Below the pieces are notes generated by a model. It searched no databases and was not told the DNA's origin. It saw nothing but the letters and a program-made list of their open reading frames with translations. A program made the translations under genes and the position numbers. A stretch of DNA of 64,000 bases. Source: Heterobasidion occidentale (lineage: Eukaryota; Basidiomycota; Agaricomycetes; Russulales; Bondarzewiaceae). The number at the start of each line of letters is the position of its first letter. The first letter of the stretch is position 1. This document shows positions 58,239 to 64,000 of the stretch, piece after piece. Location: assembly GCA_039111635.1 (NCBI GenBank), contig JBCAQO010000003.1, positions 2,232,001 to 2,296,000 of the forward strand. The letters are read 5' to 3'.

Positions 58239-60625
58239 ATGCAAACGACGTTCAGCTCTTTGCCGACAACGTGTTCTCAGTTCTTCTTTCGTTCACGTCC
58301 CCCACCCAATCCTTCTCTTCGTCGCCGACAGTGCTGCCCATGGCTCCTAAATGCGAGCCATTGTGTCGATTTGGCGATAGGTACGCCGTGTCGATTTCAT
58401 TTTAGGAACGACGTAATCACACGGTCCTCGCGTCTCCTTCGGGCGGCTCTTCAACACAGACTCTTCTTCACTACATTTCCCCACCCCCCACCGAAGGAGG
58501 ATTCTTTAAACGAGGCTGAAGTACCTTTAGGTGCACCCAAGATCCGCGGTACCTCTAGGAACGGCCTTGTAGCGTCCCCTGACGAAGATGCTAAATACTA
58601 CTACTTCACCATCGACGATCAGCTCGTCTACATGTCATTCTTCCAGGATTGGGGACCTCTGAACATTGCTATGGTTTATAAAGCATGCATATACATCCAC
58701 TCTCTGCTTGCAGTGCGTTATGTCTCTGGTTCGGTTCATTTTCGAGTTTCTCATGTGCAATATTAACTGCGCAGGATGAAGAGTTGTCATCTTATCGGCT
58801 GGTGCTTTACACGTCCGATGTCCCTCAGAGGAAAGCAAATGCAGCCCTCCTTATTGCTCTCTTCTCTGTACGTCTCCCTGTTGTCCGCGCTATTCACCAG
58901 CATGAACCATGGATCTTCACATGTTGATTAGTTGATTGTGCAACAACGCGCGCCATGGGATGCTTTTCAACCCATAGCCGAACTGGAGTTCATGCCTTTT
59001 CGCGACGCTGGCCGCGGACGCTCAGACTTCAATCTTAATATTCAAGACTGTCTGTGGGGCATTTACAAGGCAATGCAAAACGGACTCTGTGACTTGAATG
59101 AGTTCGACGTCAATGACTACGAATTCTATGAAAAGGTTGAGAATGGGGACTGGAACTGGATAACTCCCAACTTCATCGCATTCGCATCTCCCGTTGATCC
59201 TGTTTGGCTAAAGGGCCACAAGGATAAGGAGCACAGCAAATTGGATGCGCCACCCTCTTCACCGGTTCGGCAAGCTGCGTCGAAATCTTTGGCCCTTCAA
59301 CGAAAGCTTCCTACCCCTTTCGTGAACTGTTTGGAATATTTCGAGCAGAAGAATATCAAGCTCGTCGTACGGCTTAATAATGAACTCTATGATCGCAATA
59401 CCTTTATGGAACGGGGCATCAACCATCTAGAACTCTATTTTGACGATGGAACTAATCCGACGGACGAGATCGTTAGACGGTTCATTGATGTATCCGATGA
59501 AGTCGTTCAAGCAGGCGGGGTGGTAGCTGTCCATGTAAGTGCGATGTGTGCTACATGTCTTCGCGCTGAGGCAGAATTTTGTAGTGCAAAGCAGGTTTAG
59601 GTCGTACAGGTACATTGATCGGCGCCTATCTCATATGGAAATACGGATTCACAGCAAGCGAGGCCATCGCTTTCATGCGCATAGTCCGACCTGGTTGTGT
59701 TGTAGGTCCACAGCAGCAGTATATGTACTGCAAACAGCTTGAATGGTCGAAGTGGGCCGCAGTCGATGAGATGCGCAAAACTCAAGTGTCTGCCGCCCTC
59801 GCATCGGCCACAATTGTCGCACCTGCGACACCCCCAGCGGAAACCGACGAGAACATCCCTATGGATGCTGTGTCGACAACCGCGATCGCGACCCCCTCAA
59901 CTCCTCCACCCATCCTGCCACCTGTCACTCCAAGTAAGCACGTTGCTGCTGCCGCGGCCAAGGCCAAATCGATTGTCCCCCCAGGTCAACCGCGCAAAAC
60001 GCCGAACGCCAAACGCCTTGCCGTTGATTCCTCTGACGAAGAGGCAGACGATGCATTACCAGCCCTTGGAGCTGCACCCCCTCTTCGCCAGAAATTACGC
60101 TCGCCTACAAAAGGGGTCGCGCATATTACTGCCTCCGAGCAGCGTCCAGCGAGAGTGACGCGCTCAACAGCAGGAACACTTGCATCACGTAGACCAGGAA
60201 CGGCCCTTAGCGCTATCTCTACGAAGGCGAATGTGAGTGGTCTAACGTCCAACAAGATCCCGCGTCTCGCGAATGGCAACATTGGCCGAAACGCGACATC
60301 GTCCAATGGCACCTCCATTACAAAGTTGCCCCCAGTAGCGGTTGCCCCACCCGTCCGTCGCTCACAGCGTGCACCCTCCCCAACACCATCACGGTTGCCT
60401 ACTCTGGTGCCATCCAAGAGACCACATCACAACTCGGTGAGCTCGCTTGGAGAAGTTGTCAGAGCTACGACACTCAAGGTAGCGCAGGCTACCACGGCGA
60501 CGAATGAATGGATGAAGAACAATGCCAATGCGGTGGTGAAACCAGGAAACAAGAGTGAGCGCCCTGGCTTGAGGAGCGTTAGACGGCGGAGAAGTAGCTT
60601 CAGCGCAGCAGATGTGGTTGCGTGA
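58239..60625 (+). CDS. CDC14: dual-specificity phosphatase CDC14
   Basis: CDC14 removes CDK phosphates at mitotic exit and cytokinesis (family knowledge). The N-terminal DSPn part is seen (YYYFTIDDQLVYMSFFQDWG, LYTSDVPQRKANAALLIALF, WDAFQPIAELEFMPFRDAG), with LNIQDCLWGIYKAMQNGL after it. The catalytic signature H-CKAGLGRTG is split by the intron 59,535-59,584 exactly between His and Cys. The tail (59,800-60,620) is long, basic and rich in Ser/Pro/Thr, usual for regulation. It ends FSAADVVA. The start is uncertain: 58,239 is the first in-frame ATG after a stop, and 58,340 opens another frame that would need an improbable 25-nt intron. Confidence 0.9.
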
Positions 60626-61155
60626 CGGTCTTTTCACAGGAGCTTCTTGTCTTGTGCCACTCCGCACATCTTCATTGATTGGCAAATCTCACCCTCATTT
60701 TCTTGTATCTTCGCTTGAATGGTTTCTTGATTAGCTATTCGTTGTCGATATTGTTTTCACCCATCTGCAGCACCTTCATCTCCCCTGTCCCAATTTCACC
60801 ACAACCATAACCACACCCGACGTCTTTGATACCTTGCATGTTCCCATCCCACAATCCATCGCCCCTTTCCACCATCGCTAATCCCCCTCTGTTTTATCCA
60901 CGCAAGCACTGGATGGCCCCTGCACGCTGTACATGAATCTCCCCACGCTCTCTACGGTTCACGATTGTATCCGCGATACTTATGTTTTGGATTCGATTCT
61001 ATTCATATATCGGCGCTCCGAATTTTGTATAAATATAAGCTATCCCTGCAATGTCCTCGACTTCAGACCTTTTCGCCATTACATTTTTCGAAATCTAGTT
61101 GCACAGTACAAGACAACACATACTTCGAGAGAACATCAAGCACTCGATATGAGTG
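60626..61155. other. convergent intergenic, CDC14 / HEM12
   Basis: 530 bp, pyrimidine-rich at first and AT-rich later. It should contain both 3' UTRs. No gene seen. Confidence 0.55.
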
Positions 61156-62447
61156 TCATAACACGGCGTCCTTCGCCGAGTACTTGTGTACACATTCGAA
61201 GAACCACTTGAGATCCTCCGGATCAACTCCTGGTGTGATCCCATGCCCCAAGTTCGCAATCCATGCCTTAGGAGCATTAATGCCTTCCCCCTTGAATTCC
61301 TTGCACATCCGCTTCACCTCTCGCTCAATTGCTGCCCGACCCGCATATAACACATTGGGATCAAGGTTACCCTGGAGCGCGATGGGTGTGGCTTGTACGG
61401 CACGACGAGCATGCGAAGGCTCGACGCACCAATCGATGCCGAGGACGTCGTATCCAGCAGTAGCACACTCGGCAAGGGATAGATTCGCGCCTTTGGCGAA
61501 CAATGTGATGGGTACGGCGGCGACGTTGGCGGCTGTAAGGCGGGAGCGGAGGGACGTCGATATGTATTTGAGTGAGGGCAGGGAGAATATCGCGAAATCA
61601 TGGGGAGAAAGCTCGCCGGCCCACGAGTCGAAAATTTGGAGGAGCTGGCGTTCACGATGCATTAGCAACCGAAGAAGATGTGAGGGCTGATGGGAACAAA
61701 GGACGAACCTGAGCGCCAGCCTTGACCTGGCCGAAAAGGTAGTCCACGCAAACTTCAGCAATACGCATGAGCAGCGCCTTCGACTCTTCTGGATACTTGA
61801 ATAACCACGTCTTCGCTTTCTGGAAAGTCTTGCTCCCGCCTCCCTCTATCATGTACGCGAAAAGTGTCCACGGTGCACCACTGAACCCGATCAGCGGAAC
61901 ATGGCCTTCGAGTGCCTTGCGGGTCTGTGTGATCGCAGTGAAAACGTAGCCGAGTTCTTTGTTGACATCAACTTTCTCGCGCAGCTTCGCAACGTCCGCG
62001 GGCGTGTTCAGAGGATCGGGGAAGTGCGGGCCCGGGTTCATGAGCACTTCCATTCCCATAGCTTGCGGGATGACGAGGATGTCACTGAAGATGATTGCGG
62101 CATCTAGAAGACCGGCATATCGACGAATGGGTTGAAGGGTAATTTCGGTTGCGAGGTCTGGTGTACGGCAGATCTCAAAAAATTCATGCTGTGCGCGCAC
62201 TGCACGAAATTCTGTAAATCAAAAGACACCATCAAGGCATAAGAAACGAGGAATCCCATTAATGCAAAACACGTACCTGGAAGATATCGTCCTGCTTGTC
62301 GCATAACCCATACGGGTGCCCGCTCCGTCTCCTCGCCTGCGGAATAAACAGTCAGTCAGAGAAAAAGCCCTGATGACATGAGCAAGAACCTCTAGCAGCC
62401 CTCAACAGAAGGTCGTTTTTCAAAGGAGGGAAGTCCGTGGTAGACAT
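61156..62447 (-). CDS. HEM12: uroporphyrinogen decarboxylase
   Basis: The enzyme makes coproporphyrinogen III in cytosolic haem synthesis (family knowledge). The start MSTTDFPPLKNDLLLRAARG matches the fungal N-terminus; a longer in-frame ATG exists at 62,543 but gives a non-conserved extension. Seen in order are VWVMRQAGRYLP (split by an intron near 62,280), the FSDILVIPQAMGM core, LIGFSGAPWTLFAYMIEG, DSWAGELSP, GYDVLGIDWCVEP, ALQGNLDPNVLYAG and NLGHGITPGVDPE. It ends KYSAKDAVL. Three introns. Length is about 360-370 residues, as in yeast. Confidence 0.95.
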
Positions 62448-62800
62448 GATTTTGTGTGGTGACAAAGGTTGTTGCGATCGATTGGGATTGAAATAGAGAC
62501 CAGCAGTCAGGCCTAGTAGAGCAGACGCTCCTGTGCTGAGCATATATGTCCAGCACTTCCCAAAACTTGGTCAAAAAATACCTGTATAGGACGCAGAGGT
62601 TGAAGGTAGGGGACGTTAAACGCAAGCGTGTACGGGCGCTGGAAGTCATTGATGGAGTCTGGCCGTAATCTAATCTGATACCAATCGTTTCCCAAGCTCG
62701 ATCGCCCACTGCCTGCTGCTCGATTGCTCCTCGTTTCCTACAGCTCGCAAAATTCTCCCTCGATTGCCACCTGACGAATTCGAGGACACGTTGTCCAATC
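62448..62800. promoter_or_regulatory. divergent promoter, HEM12 / SHG1
   Basis: 353 bp between divergent starts hold both promoters. No TATA box is clear. Confidence 0.55.
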
Positions 62801-63639
62801 ATGTCTATCAAAAATCCTAATCAGCTTGTGAACGAGTGTGTAGCAGCCTCTTGGTGCCCTGTGATCCATTTTCCATATCGACAAAGGTATTTGATGTGAT
62901 AGGTTCAAGAAATCTGGCGAGTTCGACCGCCTCCGACGTGAGTTATTGACCCAGTTCCAGCAATCCGTGCGTATATAAACCGGTGGTCGCCCTCTCAGTA
63001 TTGCTACGTTTCTCAATTGACTCTTCATTAGGAAGGGATGGGGCCTTTCATGGCTCGTGTCGAGGATGTCGCCCGAAAACGCCTCGAATCTGATTCAAAG
63101 TTGCATTACATGTCTCCTGAGGTGGTTCACCGCGAGCTCTTGCAGGAGCTTGACAGGTATTATCAACCGTCATTCTCAAAACCTGCTGTGAACATGCATA
63201 CCCTGGTAGATATCCCATTATTGAACGTGCCCTCGCAGAGCTGCAGACATTTTCAGACCCAGCCTTCGCAGCTGGCATTCAACAGTCAGTCCAAAAAATC
63301 TTAAAGCAAGATAGAGGCGAAGAAACAAATAGTCAGTCCTTCATGTCCTTCCTATCTATTCAAATAAAATGACGATATACCGTATTAGAGGAGGGTGAGA
63401 ACAACACGGAGCAGAGGTCCAAGGATGAACAGGCAAGTTCCTCTGGGAATGGGACACAGACTCCCAAGAACATCGCCACCTCAGAATCATCTGTAACACA
63501 GCCAATCGAGTCCCAGACTAGTGGCACGACTCCTGCGACTTTAGAACCATCATTCAGCGTACCTAAGATCAACGGCGCGGTCGAACTCATGCCGGTGTCT
63601 CCCGAGCAACCTCCCGAAGAAATGGACACGACTGACTAG
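62801..63639 (+). CDS. SHG1: COMPASS component SHG1 (BOD1/SHG1 domain)
   Basis: SHG1 is a subunit of the Set1 histone H3K4 methyltransferase complex (family knowledge). Exons give MSIKNPNQLVNE, then FKKSGEFDRLRRELLTQFQQ, then GMGPFMARVEDVARKRLES and HRELLQELDR. After another intron comes YPIIERALAELQTFSDPAFA, then a Ser/Thr/Glu-rich tail ending EEMDTTD. Four introns (starting near 62,836, 62,967, 63,157 and 63,330) keep the frame. The conserved KSGEFD...LL and V-H-ELLQELDR blocks define the family. Confidence 0.88.
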
Positions 63640-63912
63640 AGTTGGACATAGCACTCCATTTTATGTTAATATAGCGCCTTGTGTTTTACGTTCCTTCAAA
63701 GTTCACGAGTCCATCCAGTTTGGAGAAAGTATACTTATTGCAACATGACACGGGTATACCTCAAAAGTATGAACAAATTGCGGTCTATAGTAACGACTCT
63801 GATTCTAGCCGAGTCTTCCCACCGATCGCCATACAACACAGTATGCACATGATCTCTATTTTGCTTTGTTTCGTCAAAGACTCTGATGATCCTGCTTAGA
63901 GTCTATCGCTGA

Positions 63913-64000
63913 CTACTCGAAGAGAGTAAAGTCCATCGTTGGGTTGAGCACACTTGGCTTGAAACAGGATGAAGCACTTACCTCTAAGTCCTTTGTGGAC
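63913..64000 (-). CDS. probable 3' end of a gene leaving the right edge
   Basis: On the minus strand a frame is open from the edge and ends KPSVLNPTMDFTLFE followed by TAG at 63,915-63,913. A gtaagt within it could instead be an intron donor. Too short to identify. Confidence 0.35.
   Translation of the reverse strand, partial: STKDLEVSASSCFKPSVLNPTMDFTLFE

Noticed and set aside
58340..58407. CDC14 start at 58,340 (MAPKCEPLCRFGD) with an intron of 25 nt
   Set aside because: The intron would be far shorter than any other in the window; the frame from 58,239 needs no splicing.

Overview
The window is a piece of a filamentous basidiomycete genome, most likely an agaricomycete. Genes are dense and cut by many 45-85 nt GT-AG introns. 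The gene set is typically fungal: an OLE1-type desaturase fused to cytochrome b5, an Unc104-type kinesin-3, and a P450-reductase fusion of the CYP505 type. The large repeats are Ty3/gypsy LTR retrotransposons, one with a C-terminal chromodomain.

Left arm (1-21.9 kb), single-copy housekeeping genes: IMP3 (U3 snoRNP), an UNC-104/KIF1-like kinesin, OLE1 (minus strand) head-to-head with a cyclopropane-fatty-acyl synthase, and ARL2 (minus) head-to-head with eIF5B. The desaturase and the cyclopropane synthase share one 1.4 kb upstream region and act one after the other on the same acyl chains.

Centre (22.6-48.6 kb): the wreck of a second CYP505 gene. Its P450 I-helix to FMN part lies at 22.6-24.2 kb and its FAD/NADPH reductase part at 47.5-48.6 kb, on the same strand and in the right order. 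Between the halves is about 23 kb of nested mobile DNA. Inverted blocks with the same outer 11-mer sit at 24,259 and 47,484, consistent with a TIR element that split the gene. Inside are a roughly 0.8 kb MITE with 28-bp inverted ends, a spliced gene of unknown function (46.2-47.1 kb), and a complete LTR retrotransposon A (25,853-46,074; 621-bp LTRs; TSD TCTAT; chromodomain; Tf1-like self-primer). A second LTR retrotransposon B (26,155-35,817; 1.07-kb LTRs; TSD CCGA) sits inside the 5' LTR of A. LTR pairs differ by one substitution (A) or only by homopolymer length (B), so both insertions are recent.

The least explained DNA lies inside these elements. Element A carries, after pol, an extra reading frame and then 15 same-strand copies of a degenerate motif, GTCCGCAAYGAC-N(2-7)-TAAACTA, interleaved with hairpins. 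Element B has a canonical -1 slippery heptamer between gag-pro and pol. After pol it has a 1.06 kb segment bracketed by a duplicated polypurine tract, holding an antisense intron-containing frame.

Right arm (49.2-64 kb): an intact CYP505 gene (tandem paralogue of the wreck), TTI2 (TTT complex), a single-exon leucine-rich protein of unknown role, CDC14 phosphatase, HEM12 (uroporphyrinogen decarboxylase, minus), SHG1 (COMPASS), and probably the 3' end of another minus-strand gene at the right edge. No rRNA, convincing tRNA or CRISPR was seen.
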